The notes under the pieces were generated by a model, which saw nothing but the letters and a program-made list of their open reading frames with translations, was not told the origin of the DNA and did not search any database. DNA of 36,294 nt from Parcubacteria group bacterium. GTDB lineage: Bacteria > Patescibacteriota > JABMPQ01. The stretch covers positions 1-36,294 of the forward strand of contig JABMPQ010000019.1 in NCBI GenBank assembly GCA_013202585.1. Direction: 5' to 3'. The position numbers and the translations under genes are program-made. Below are positions 28,429-36,294 of the stretch, one piece after another. Every line of letters begins with the position of its first letter. Within the stretch, counting starts at the first letter, position 1.

Positions 28429-29922
28429 ATGAAACTGGAACGTGAAATTAGACGATTTCTACGGCGAAATTGGCCACTGCTACTTATTTTAGGGCTGGCA
28501 ATATTTTTTCGCTTTTACCACTTAGAAGAATTCCTGCATTTTGCTAATGATGAGGGGCGAGATGCTTATGTAGTTAAGGAAATAGTAGAGCAGGATATTT
28601 TCCGTCTAACTGGTCCCGCGGCTTCTATCGGTGGTTTTAGTTTAGGACCGTTTTTTTATTATTTTTTGCTTCCTTTTTATCTTATCTTTAATTTGCATCC
28701 GGTGGCCGGTGGTTTCGCGGTCGCGCTCCTGGACTTATTCACCATCGGTCTAATTTACTTTTTTACCAAGCGACATTTTTCTCAGCTAGCAGCTATTTTT
28801 GCTACTCTGTTGTATGCCACTTCCTTTTGGGTAAATCTCTATGAACGTTGGGGCTGGAATCCCAACGTGTTGCCGTTTTTTACCATCCTAACTTTTTGGC
28901 TGTGTTCACGAGTATTTTTTTGTCGACCGAAATTACGAGCAAGGTATCTGCTGGCGCTGGGAGCTACTGTCGGTTTAGCGGTGCAGGCTCACGCTCAGGG
29001 CATCTGGCTGCTGCCCTTGATATTTTTGCTATTTATAGCCGGCAATAAAGGCATTCAACAGGGGTCATTCAGTATTAAACGCTATCTTAAGTTATTCGTT
29101 GTATTTTTGTCTTCGTTCTTGTTGGTCAATTTACCTAGCTTGATATTTGAAGTTAAAACTGGCGGCCAGAATAGTCGAGCGATTATTAATTGGATCTTTT
29201 CTATTAGGGAGAGTCAGGCCTTTGGGGTTAGGATTGAACAGGGGGTGGGGGATTTTATTAATTTCTGCGGGCAATTGATTTTTAGTCAGGGCGATGAGTT
29301 GCTTGTTTTGCTCATGTTGTTAGCTCCCAGCTTTTATCTAGTTCATCGCTATCGTAAATTAGTAGTTTCCCTGTGGACGGATTCGAACCGTCGCAGCTTT
29401 TTTGCTTTACGGGCGATATTGTCACTTACGACTTTGGTGTTCTTTTCTTTTTTCTTAATTTCCGAGAAGAAATATTTCCACTTTTTTATTATCCTGGCGC
29501 CAGCTTTGTTTATTTATCTAGGATTCTTGTTGGCGCGCTTGTATCGAATATCGAATTGGTTCGGGGTGGGAGTGTTATTAATGATTGGTTTATTATCCCT
29601 ATCTAATATTACTACTACCACTAGCTACTGGAGTTATTTAGAGACTGGAGCGTTGACACAGGAATTTGATTTGCCTCTCAAAGATATGCAGGCTGCAGTG
29701 GACTACTTGGTTGCTAATAGCTGTGCTGAAACGCGCGTTAAAGGAGAGGGGATTGAGGATGAGCGTCGAGCTTTTGAGTACTTGTTTGCTCGGGCTGGTC
29801 GCAGTGTCGTTTGGGTGGAAGACTGCAGTGACTATGAGTTTATGGTAACGCGGGATTTGACGGGGGCCGGGGAGCGGTTTGGGCGGCTAATGGTACTTGA
29901 AGAGCAAGAAGAATTAAGGTAA
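28429..29922 (+). CDS. GT-C membrane glycosyltransferase (GT39/ArnT/PMT-like)
   Basis: The 497-residue integral membrane protein has about ten or more hydrophobic segments and, in the first extracytoplasmic loop, the acidic motif NDEGRD (residues 40-45), the place of the catalytic Asp in GT-C enzymes that use polyprenyl-phosphate sugars. Further blocks include WGWNPNVLPFF and a C-terminal soluble part of about 80 residues. It probably glycosylates proteins or envelope polymers outside the membrane, using lipid-linked sugar made by the divergent DPM1-type enzyme. The frame opens at 28291 over the neighbouring gene, but the ATG at 28429 (MKLEREIRRF) fits a cytoplasmic basic start before the first helix and lies just after a promoter. 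Confidence 0.85.
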   Translation: MKLEREIRRFLRRNWPLLLILGLAIFFRFYHLEEFLHFANDEGRDAYVVKEIVEQDIFRLTGPAASIGGFSLGPFFYYFLLPFYLIFNLHPVAGGFAVALLDLFTIGLIYFFTKRHFSQLAAIFATLLYATSFWVNLYERWGWNPNVLPFFTILTFWLCSRVFFCRPKLRARYLLALGATVGLAVQAHAQGIWLLPLIFLLFIAGNKGIQQGSFSIKRYLKLFVVFLSSFLLVNLPSLIFEVKTGGQNSRAIINWIFSIRESQAFGVRIEQGVGDFINFCGQLIFSQGDELLVLLMLLAPSFYLVHRYRKLVVSLWTDSNRRSFFALRAILSLTTLVFFSFFLISEKKYFHFFIILAPALFIYLGFLLARLYRISNWFGVGVLLMIGLLSLSNITTTTSYWSYLETGALTQEFDLPLKDMQAAVDYLVANSCAETRVKGEGIEDERRAFEYLFARAGRSVVWVEDCSDYEFMVTRDLTGAGERFGRLMVLEEQEELR

Positions 29923-29948
29923 AATAGATTTTATTAGAACCATTTAAG

Positions 29949-30893
29949 ATGGATTTTTTATTACCTTTAGAAAAATTAAATAAAGATTCTATCGCTCAAG
30001 CTGGTGGCAAAGGTGCTTCGCTAGGCGAGATGGTCGGAGCTGGTTTTCCGGTGCCGCCTGGTTTTGTGGTGTCAGCCTCCGCTTTTGATAAATATTTGGC
30101 CGATAGCGATATTGGCGTAGAGATAGAATCGGCCTTAGACAAGGTCAAACCAGAAGATATAGAGTCGGTGGAAGAGGCAGCCGAAGTGATAAAGCATTTG
30201 ATTCACCGAACCAAGATGGATTCTGATTTGCAGGAGGAGATTTTGACCGAATTCGAAAAATTATCGGCTAAATTTGTGGCCGTACGTTCCTCCGCCACCG
30301 CCGAGGATAGCAAGATAGACAGCTGGGCGGGGGAGTTAGAAAGTTATTTAGATACAACGGAAGATAATTTGCTAGCTCGGGTGCGAGATTGCTGGGCTTC
30401 GCTTTTCACCCCGCGAGCAATATTTTATCGTTTCGCGCGTAAGTTGGAAAAGAACCAAGTAAGTGTAGCGGTCGTGGTGCAAGAGATGATAGAATCGGAA
30501 GTAGCGGGCGTGGCTTTTTCTGTTCACCCGATTACTAAAGATCACAACCAAATGATTATCGAGGCTGGTTGGGGATTAGGGGAATCGATTGTGTTAGGGA
30601 AAATCACCCCCGATTCATACGTGGTTGATAAAGAAAAAGAGAAAATTGTTGATTTAAATGTTTCCGAACAAGAAAAAAAGATAATCCGTCGGGGAGATAA
30701 AGGGGGAGTTAAAGAAGTATCAGTTCCCGCTAGCCATAAGGACAAGCAAAAGCTGTCGGCAGAAAAAATAATTGAGCTGGCACGCATCGTTAAAAAGGTT
30801 GAACAACATTATAGTTCACCACAGGATGTCGAGTGGGCGTACGTGGCTGGCAAATTTTATATAGTTCAATCACGACCAATAACAACTTTGTAA
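29949..30893 (+). CDS. Stand-alone PEP synthase/PPDK-type ATP-grasp domain protein
   Basis: The 314-residue protein matches the N-terminal nucleotide-binding domain of phosphoenolpyruvate synthase: GGKGASLGEMVGAGFPVPPG, FVAVRSSATAEDSK, VVVQEMIESEVAGVAFSVHP, IEAGWGLGESIVLGKITPD, and the end QDVEWAYVAGKFYIVQSRPI. Complete PpsA has nearly 800 residues with a phosphohistidine swivel domain and a PEP/pyruvate TIM barrel; this gene stops cleanly at the domain boundary and neither missing domain is next to it. It could phosphorylate a separately encoded histidine domain, or act as a rifampin-phosphotransferase-like fragment. The carbohydrate kinase gene follows after 57 nt holding a palindromic repeat. 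Confidence 0.85.
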   Translation: MDFLLPLEKLNKDSIAQAGGKGASLGEMVGAGFPVPPGFVVSASAFDKYLADSDIGVEIESALDKVKPEDIESVEEAAEVIKHLIHRTKMDSDLQEEILTEFEKLSAKFVAVRSSATAEDSKIDSWAGELESYLDTTEDNLLARVRDCWASLFTPRAIFYRFARKLEKNQVSVAVVVQEMIESEVAGVAFSVHPITKDHNQMIIEAGWGLGESIVLGKITPDSYVVDKEKEKIVDLNVSEQEKKIIRRGDKGGVKEVSVPASHKDKQKLSAEKIIELARIVKKVEQHYSSPQDVEWAYVAGKFYIVQSRPITTL

Positions 30894-30908
30894 ACTGTTT
30901 AGAGAGGG

Positions 30909-30923
30909 CAAGGACTGTCCTTG
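30909..30923. repeat. CAAGGAC-T-GTCCTTG palindrome
   Basis: A perfect 7-bp inverted repeat with a 1-nt centre is extended by AGGG/CCCT. The same core with the centre base complemented occurs at 24334-24350 inside a membrane protein gene. There is no T-run, so it is not a typical terminator. It looks like a small dispersed repeat. Confidence 0.6.
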
Positions 30924-30950
30924 AACCCTAACCCTTAATTAAAAATAATA

Positions 30951-31898
30951 ATGAAAAACATTCTCGTCACGGGCTCTCTGGCCTACGACTACATCATGAA
31001 TTTCAAAGAACGTTTCGCTGATCACATTTTACCCGACAAGGTTCATATTTTGAATGTCAGTTTCGGGGTGGATAATCTGACCAAGCAGTTAGGTGGGACT
31101 GCTGGTAATATTGCTTATAACCTATCTTTATTAGGCGAGCGGCCAACTATCGCGGCCACGGCGGGCAAAGATTTTACCGAATACACTGAGTGGTTACAGT
31201 CAAACAAAATTGCCACCGACCGTATTAAAATTTTACCTAAGGAATATACCGCTTCGGCTCATATTATTACGGATATTGATAATAACCAGATTACTTCTTT
31301 TCATGCTGGGGCGATGCTGGGTCATGATTTTTCCCTCCAAGAGACAATTGATAAAGTAAAACCGGAATTAGCCATTTTAGCTCCCGATTGTAAGGATGGA
31401 ATGATTAGACATGCGACTGAACTGCGAGAAGCCGACATTCCTTTTATCTTCGATCCTGGCCAAGGAATGCCTTTATTTAACAAAGAAGAGCTTATTGGTA
31501 TGATCACGGGCTCGAAAGTAGCGATTTTCAATGATTATGAGTTACAACTTTTTCGGGATAAAACGGGGCTGAGCCAGGAGAAGGTAGAGGATTTTACCGA
31601 ATATTTAATTGTTACGCTAGGGGGGAAAGGATCAATTATTTATCACCAGGGCAAAGAACATAAAATCCCGACAGCTAAACCGAAAAATACTTCTGATCCG
31701 ACTGGAGCGGGGGACGCCTATCGAGCGGGGATAATAAAAGGATTGCTAAATAAGATGCCTATAGATAGAATGGGGAAAATGGCTGCTCTAGCTAGTGTTT
31801 ATACAGTAGAGCTGTATGGGACACAGACCCATAAATATACATTGGCCGAATTTAAAAAAAGGTATCAGGAGAATTTTGCCGAGAAATTAGAAATTTAA
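30951..31898 (+). CDS. PfkB-family nucleoside (adenosine-like) kinase
   Basis: The 315-residue ribokinase-fold protein starts ILVTGSLAYDYIMNF, has the substrate loop QLGGTAGNIAYNLSLLG (PfkB signature 1 region) and the catalytic anion-hole motif DPTGAGDAYRAG, with the base Asp at about residue 256. The Asp-rich N-terminal pattern and 'GGTAGN' loop resemble archaeal nucleoside kinases and adenosine kinases more than phosphofructokinase. Its neighbour 78 nt downstream is S-adenosylhomocysteine hydrolase, whose product is adenosine, so adenosine phosphorylation to AMP is the most economical reading. Substrate identity is inferred from context. Confidence 0.85.
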   Translation: MKNILVTGSLAYDYIMNFKERFADHILPDKVHILNVSFGVDNLTKQLGGTAGNIAYNLSLLGERPTIAATAGKDFTEYTEWLQSNKIATDRIKILPKEYTASAHIITDIDNNQITSFHAGAMLGHDFSLQETIDKVKPELAILAPDCKDGMIRHATELREADIPFIFDPGQGMPLFNKEELIGMITGSKVAIFNDYELQLFRDKTGLSQEKVEDFTEYLIVTLGGKGSIIYHQGKEHKIPTAKPKNTSDPTGAGDAYRAGIIKGLLNKMPIDRMGKMAALASVYTVELYGTQTHKYTLAEFKKRYQENFAEKLEI

Positions 31899-31907
31899 AA
31901 GTTATCC

Positions 31908-31947
31908 TTCGACAGGCTCAGGAAATATTTGTGGTGAGCCCGTCGAA
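31908..31947. repeat. TTCGACAGGCTCA inverted repeat
   Basis: TTCGACAGGCTCA (31908-31920) and TGAGCCCGTCGAA (31935-31947) pair over 13 bp with one mismatch (a G-T/G-U pair on one strand) around a 14-nt loop. From memory, TTCGAC(A/G)GGCTCA palindromes are dispersed in many bacterial genomes. It sits between the PfkB kinase and SAH hydrolase genes. There is no T-run. Confidence 0.65.
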
Positions 31948-31964
31948 TCAAAAAATTAGTTTAA

Positions 31965-33233
<1,269 letters not shown>

Positions 33234-33257
33234 AAAATTATTTCTTTTACCTTTTTA

Positions 33258-33290
33258 AAAATCTGTCGTAAGCCACGGCAGATTTTGTTT
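33258..33290. terminator. Bidirectional rho-independent terminator
   Basis: An 11-bp stem (AAAATCTGTCG 33258-33268 with CGGCAGATTTT 33276-33286, one G-U pair) with a 7-nt loop is followed by GTTTTT on the plus strand and, on the minus strand, by a T-run broken by A residues. It separates the convergent ahcY and rhodanese genes. Confidence 0.8.
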
Positions 33291-34088
33291 TTACTCTACT
33301 TCATATCCCTCTCTCTGCCATTCAACAAAACCGTCCAATAAATTGATTGCGTCTAGGTATCCTTCCTTGATCAGTTGTTTTACGACAATAGGACTGCGAT
33401 TACCGGCCTGATCGTAAACAATAACTTCTTTGTCTTTTGAGATATCTTGTAGATTTTTGGCTACACCGGCAAAAGGGATATGTACAGCATTCTTGATGTG
33501 ACCCGCTTCATATTCTTCTTTTTCTCGCACGTCGAGAACCACTATACCATCATAGATTGTCAGCTTGTCATTCAGTTCTTTGGAGTTGATGTTTTTGATT
33601 GTAATTTCGTTGCCAGCCATAATTGGGTAGCCAGCTTCGGCCCAAGCAGTGATGCCACCAGCCAGTTTTTTGACGTCAGTATAATCAGAAGTTAACAGAA
33701 TTTCCGCTGCTCGCGAACAAGAATCGCAACCCTCACCGTTGTCTATAGTAATTATGGTTTTGTTTTTGGGTAGTTCAGTGATTCTAGCGTTAAGTTCATC
33801 TAGAGGCATTGAAATCGCCTGCGGTAAACTTGCTTTTATGTTATCATCACGACTTTGTACATCTAATAAAACCAATTCTTCTCCGGCAGTGATTGCCCAT
33901 TTTAATTCATCGACGCTGATTTCCGGGATAACCAATTGACCCTCAGTGTTCTCGGCAACGGAATTATCTTTTTTGGAGTCATTTTTTTCCGGCAACCAAA
34001 GCTTAACAATAAAAAGAGCGATTCCCGCTAAGGTTATTAATACCAGAAAAACCAAAATAGCTGCTTCACGTTTAGTTTTATTGGGCAT
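33291..34088 (-). CDS. Membrane-anchored tandem rhodanese-domain protein
   Basis: The 265-residue protein has an N-terminal transmembrane helix (about 9-30) and two rhodanese domains outside the membrane. Domain 1 (about 57-156) has LLDVQSRDDNIKASLPQA and the active loop C-D-S-C-S-R with Cys121 in the catalytic place and Cys124 nearby. Domain 2 (about 165-264) has VVLDVREKEEYEAGHIKNA, but its loop is DQAGNR (226-231), with Asp where the catalytic Cys belongs, so it is probably inactive and used for binding or structure. Sulfur transfer or a redox sensing role outside the membrane is possible; the partner is unknown. It starts 5 nt after the priA stop, so the two are cotranscribed. Confidence 0.85.
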   Translation of the reverse strand: MPNKTKREAAILVFLVLITLAGIALFIVKLWLPEKNDSKKDNSVAENTEGQLVIPEISVDELKWAITAGEELVLLDVQSRDDNIKASLPQAISMPLDELNARITELPKNKTIITIDNGEGCDSCSRAAEILLTSDYTDVKKLAGGITAWAEAGYPIMAGNEITIKNINSKELNDKLTIYDGIVVLDVREKEEYEAGHIKNAVHIPFAGVAKNLQDISKDKEVIVYDQAGNRSPIVVKQLIKEGYLDAINLLDGFVEWQREGYEVE

Positions 34089-34093
34089 AGTAT

Positions 34094-36112
34094 TTATAAT
34101 AAATCTTCTGGGTCAATATCAACAATACAGTCAGTTTGGCTAGCAGCAGGCGTAAAGATATCCCGTTGGGATTTCTTCAGGCCGCCCTTTATTTTACAAA
34201 TGATGTTCCAGCGGTAACGGTTACGCACGCGAGAGAAAAAAGCGGGAGCGGGACCGAGTATCTCGATCGGTTGCTTATTTTTGATTATAACTTGCTTAAT
34301 TGTCTTTGCCAATGCTGTTATTTGCTCTTGGACTTTTTCCGCCGAGCGGTGTTGACAAATTATTTTTACCAACTGGCTATAAGGAGGGTAATTGAGAGCC
34401 TGGCGTTCTTTGATTTCCGCTTGGTAAAATTTGTGATAGTCATGTTGCGCCGCCGCTTTAATAATTGCGTTTTTAGGATTGTAGGTTTGCAAGATTACTT
34501 GGCCGCGTTTTTGGCCGCGTCCCGTTCGCCCGGCCACTTGAGTGATTATTTGGAAGGCTCGTTCGTTAGAACGAAAATCGGGAAAATTAAACAGCACATC
34601 AGCCGAAATGATCCCCACCAGATCCACGTTGGGCAAATCCCAGCCTTTAGTAATCATCTGGGTGCCAATCAGAATATCATATTCACCGGAGGAAAAATTG
34701 TGAAAAACTTGCTGGTGAGCGTCTTTCTGATCCATGCTATCACGGTCGGCGCGGGCGATTTTCGCTGCCGGGAATAATTTTTGTAGTTCGTGCTCGACCT
34801 TTTGCGTACCGGTACCAAAATATTTAATAAATTGGCTATCGCATTCGGGGCACAAAGTAGGGGAGCTAGTTTGATAATTGCAGTGGTGGCAAATTAAGTC
34901 TTTGTCGGCAGTGGGCGTTGACTGTAAGTGATAAGTGAGAGAAACGCTGCAATTGGGACACTCGACTACGTAGCCGCAGTCACGACACATCACAAAAGTG
35001 GAAGCACCGCGTCGGTTAATAAAAAGCAAGGCTTGTTTTTTTTCCGCCAACACCTTCTCAAGTGTGGCAGCTAGTTTTTCACTAAAGATAGAATAGTTTC
35101 TTTTTTTAATCTCCTGGCGCATGTCGACGATTTCAACTTTGGGTAATTCTAAGCCGCCGGCGTAACGTTGCGGGAGCTCTAGTAGGGTGTGTTTCTTTGT
35201 CTTGGCATTGTAGTAACTTTCCAGACTAGGAGTGGCACTACCCAAAATAACTACCGATTGAGTGAATTCGGCTAACTTAAGGGCGGTCTCGCGGGCGTGA
35301 TAGCGCGGTTGCTGGTCGTATTGTTTGTAGCTAGCGTCGTGTTCTTCGTCGATTATGATCAGGCCGAGATTTTGCGTAGGGGCGAAGATGGCGGAACGGG
35401 GGCCAATAATGATTTTAGCTTGGCCACTGATGATTTTCTGCCACTCGGTATATTTTTCGCCACCAGTCATTTTACTGTGGAGAATGGCCAGCTTATCAGC
35501 GCCGAAGCGAGCGGCAAAACGTTCAATGTTCTGAGGGGTGAGAGAGATTTCTGGGACAAGAAGAATTGTTTGTTTATCTTTTTTAAGAACCTCTTGAATA
35601 GCGCGCATATAGATTTCGGTTTTGCCGGAGCCAGTGACGCCGTGGAGGAGGAAGGATTGGTACTGATGAGCTTTGAGGGCTTTTCCGACTGGTTTATAGG
35701 TTTCGGCTTGGTCAGAAGTGAGGCGAGGGAATTTAGTAGTGATTTTGGCGGAGTTGACGGCAGTTTTTTTCGTCCGCTTGAGACGCGGCCAGAGCATAGT
35801 TTTAATTACCAAGCCTAGAGAGGTCTGGTAATATTCCGCTACCCACTTAGCTAGCTGGAGGTGAGCAGGCGTCAGCACATTTTTTTCCGGGAAAATTTCG
35901 GTGACGGGTTTTACTTGATAAGGTAATTTTTTAGTGATCGGTTTTTCAGCCACGATCGCTCGTACTTGGCGATTACGCAGGGGAACCAGCACTTCTTGCC
36001 CGGGCTGCAGTTCTTCTTTCTCCGGAGCCAAATAGGAAAAAACCTGATTTTTGTCAGGGGGGATGTTGGTGGCCGGGATGACGTTTACAATTTTATTAGG
36101 CATTATGTTCAC
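34094..36112 (-). CDS. priA: Primosomal protein N' (replication restart helicase PriA)
   Basis: PriA recognises abandoned replication forks and loads the replicative helicase. The 672-residue protein has an N-terminal 3'-OH-binding domain (VIPATNIPPDKNQVFSYL, GQEVLVPLRNRQVRAIV), a winged-helix part, Walker A LLHGVTGSGKTEIYMR, motif II IIIDEEHDASYKQ, ILGSATPSLES, the paired zinc fingers (CRDCGYVVECPNCSVSLTYH, then CHHCNY and CPEC), and the C-terminal helicase lobe with VAGRTGRGQKRG. Length is typical. Two in-frame starts are close, ATG at 36112 and 36103 (MPNKIVNV); the first is used here, but the second is equally plausible. A promoter lies just upstream. Confidence 0.96.
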   Translation of the reverse strand: MNIMPNKIVNVIPATNIPPDKNQVFSYLAPEKEELQPGQEVLVPLRNRQVRAIVAEKPITKKLPYQVKPVTEIFPEKNVLTPAHLQLAKWVAEYYQTSLGLVIKTMLWPRLKRTKKTAVNSAKITTKFPRLTSDQAETYKPVGKALKAHQYQSFLLHGVTGSGKTEIYMRAIQEVLKKDKQTILLVPEISLTPQNIERFAARFGADKLAILHSKMTGGEKYTEWQKIISGQAKIIIGPRSAIFAPTQNLGLIIIDEEHDASYKQYDQQPRYHARETALKLAEFTQSVVILGSATPSLESYYNAKTKKHTLLELPQRYAGGLELPKVEIVDMRQEIKKRNYSIFSEKLAATLEKVLAEKKQALLFINRRGASTFVMCRDCGYVVECPNCSVSLTYHLQSTPTADKDLICHHCNYQTSSPTLCPECDSQFIKYFGTGTQKVEHELQKLFPAAKIARADRDSMDQKDAHQQVFHNFSSGEYDILIGTQMITKGWDLPNVDLVGIISADVLFNFPDFRSNERAFQIITQVAGRTGRGQKRGQVILQTYNPKNAIIKAAAQHDYHKFYQAEIKERQALNYPPYSQLVKIICQHRSAEKVQEQITALAKTIKQVIIKNKQPIEILGPAPAFFSRVRNRYRWNIICKIKGGLKKSQRDIFTPAASQTDCIVDIDPEDLL

Positions 36113-36134
36113 GAGTGTATTTATCTCTTATTCC

Positions 36135-36162
36135 ATTCTAACATCGCGTCGGGTCTTGGCAA
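36135..36162 (-). promoter_or_regulatory. Putative promoter of priA
   Basis: On the minus strand TTGCCA (36157-36162), a 16-bp spacer and TAGAAT (36135-36140) lie 22 nt before the start at 36112. Beyond it, 36163-36294 shows no gene, tRNA or strong hairpin that I can support; only a weak AGACC/GGTCT pairing is visible. Confidence 0.5.
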
Positions 36163-36294
36163 GATAGAGAGAGTGGGTAAAGAGGGGAGAGGTTGTGTGG
36201 ATTGCGTGGATGTCAGTCACCAGGTTAGCACCAGACCCAGACAGAGAGGTCTAAAGCGTGAATTCAAGGTTCTATTGCCCCACCTTCATTGTCC

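Noticed and set aside
29370-29400. tRNA-like T-arm on the minus strand (GACGG-TTCGAAT-CCGTC) followed by CACAGGGA
   Set aside because: The T-arm and a possible 3' acceptor strand look right, but no D-arm, anticodon arm or 5' acceptor strand is found in the preceding bases, and the segment is in frame within an intact membrane protein gene (WTDSNRRS). It is probably coincidence or a remote relic.
34136-34777. 213-codon plus-strand frame opposite priA, and another at 35297-35818
   Set aside because: They lie entirely within the priA coding region, which is intact with all helicase motifs and both zinc fingers.
36163-36294. Possible RNA gene or partial gene at the right edge
   Set aside because: Only a weak 5-bp pairing and no convincing frame or tRNA arm are visible; the sequence is too short to call.

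Overview
The window looks like chromosome from a Patescibacteria (candidate phyla radiation) bacterium, probably Parcubacteria-like. The basis is inference: short AT-biased genes packed tightly, many small one- or two-pass membrane proteins of unknown function, a hypothetical protein (5046-5723) of a type I recall as multi-copy in Patescibacteria, and archaeal-like enzymes (PorB, archaemetzincin, SAH hydrolase, DPM1-type glycosyltransferase) beside ordinary bacterial housekeeping genes. TGA acts as a normal stop, so this is not a code-25 lineage. Most start codons have A/T-rich upstream sequence and no Shine-Dalgarno; several have a -10 box only 3-12 nt before the ATG, which suggests leaderless mRNAs.

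Layout. 1-117: right end of an ISL3-like insertion sequence. 131-3706 (minus): dprA-topA. 3970-5811 (plus): anchored C39-like protease, then a compositionally odd gene with its own hairpin, Shine-Dalgarno and terminator. 5835-11758: glmS, a HAD phosphatase, glmM, and a 2-oxoacid:ferredoxin oxidoreductase beta subunit interrupted by a 366-residue LAGLIDADG intein. 11780-13520: two anchored extracytoplasmic proteins (DUF4352-like, DUF4349). 13587-16121: glnA and a U32 tRNA/rRNA-hydroxylation-type gene. 16179-17221 (minus): two hypothetical genes. 17355-19154: rarA and a small membrane protein. 19282-23732: pheS, a gene split by a -1 frame change at a slippery T-run, and pheT. 23804-27639: BON protein, membrane protein, membrane-anchored Clp-type AAA+ ATPase and archaemetzincin-like zinc protease. 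27658-29922: divergent DPM1-type and GT-C (GT39-like) glycosyltransferases. 29949-33233: stand-alone PEP-synthase ATP-grasp domain, PfkB nucleoside kinase and SAH hydrolase. 33291-36112 (minus): priA followed by a tandem rhodanese protein.

Genes that plausibly work together: glmS/glmM make glucosamine-1-P for the cell wall; the DPM1-like and GT-C enzymes would make and use polyprenyl-P-sugar; SAH hydrolase and the neighbouring kinase would clear SAH and adenosine; the Clp ATPase may work with the metalloprotease encoded 2 nt downstream.

The most unusual content is the intein in the thiamine-diphosphate site of PorB; a family of 150-175 bp composite stem-loop elements with long imperfect terminal inverted repeats (181-329, 3687-3860, 18605-18756) plus other palindromic repeats (19226-19261, 24048-24167, 30909-30923, 31908-31947); a duplicated pheS start region; the frame-changed gene between pheS and pheT; and the membrane-anchored AAA+/metalloprotease cluster. 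No rRNA, intact tRNA or CRISPR array was seen.
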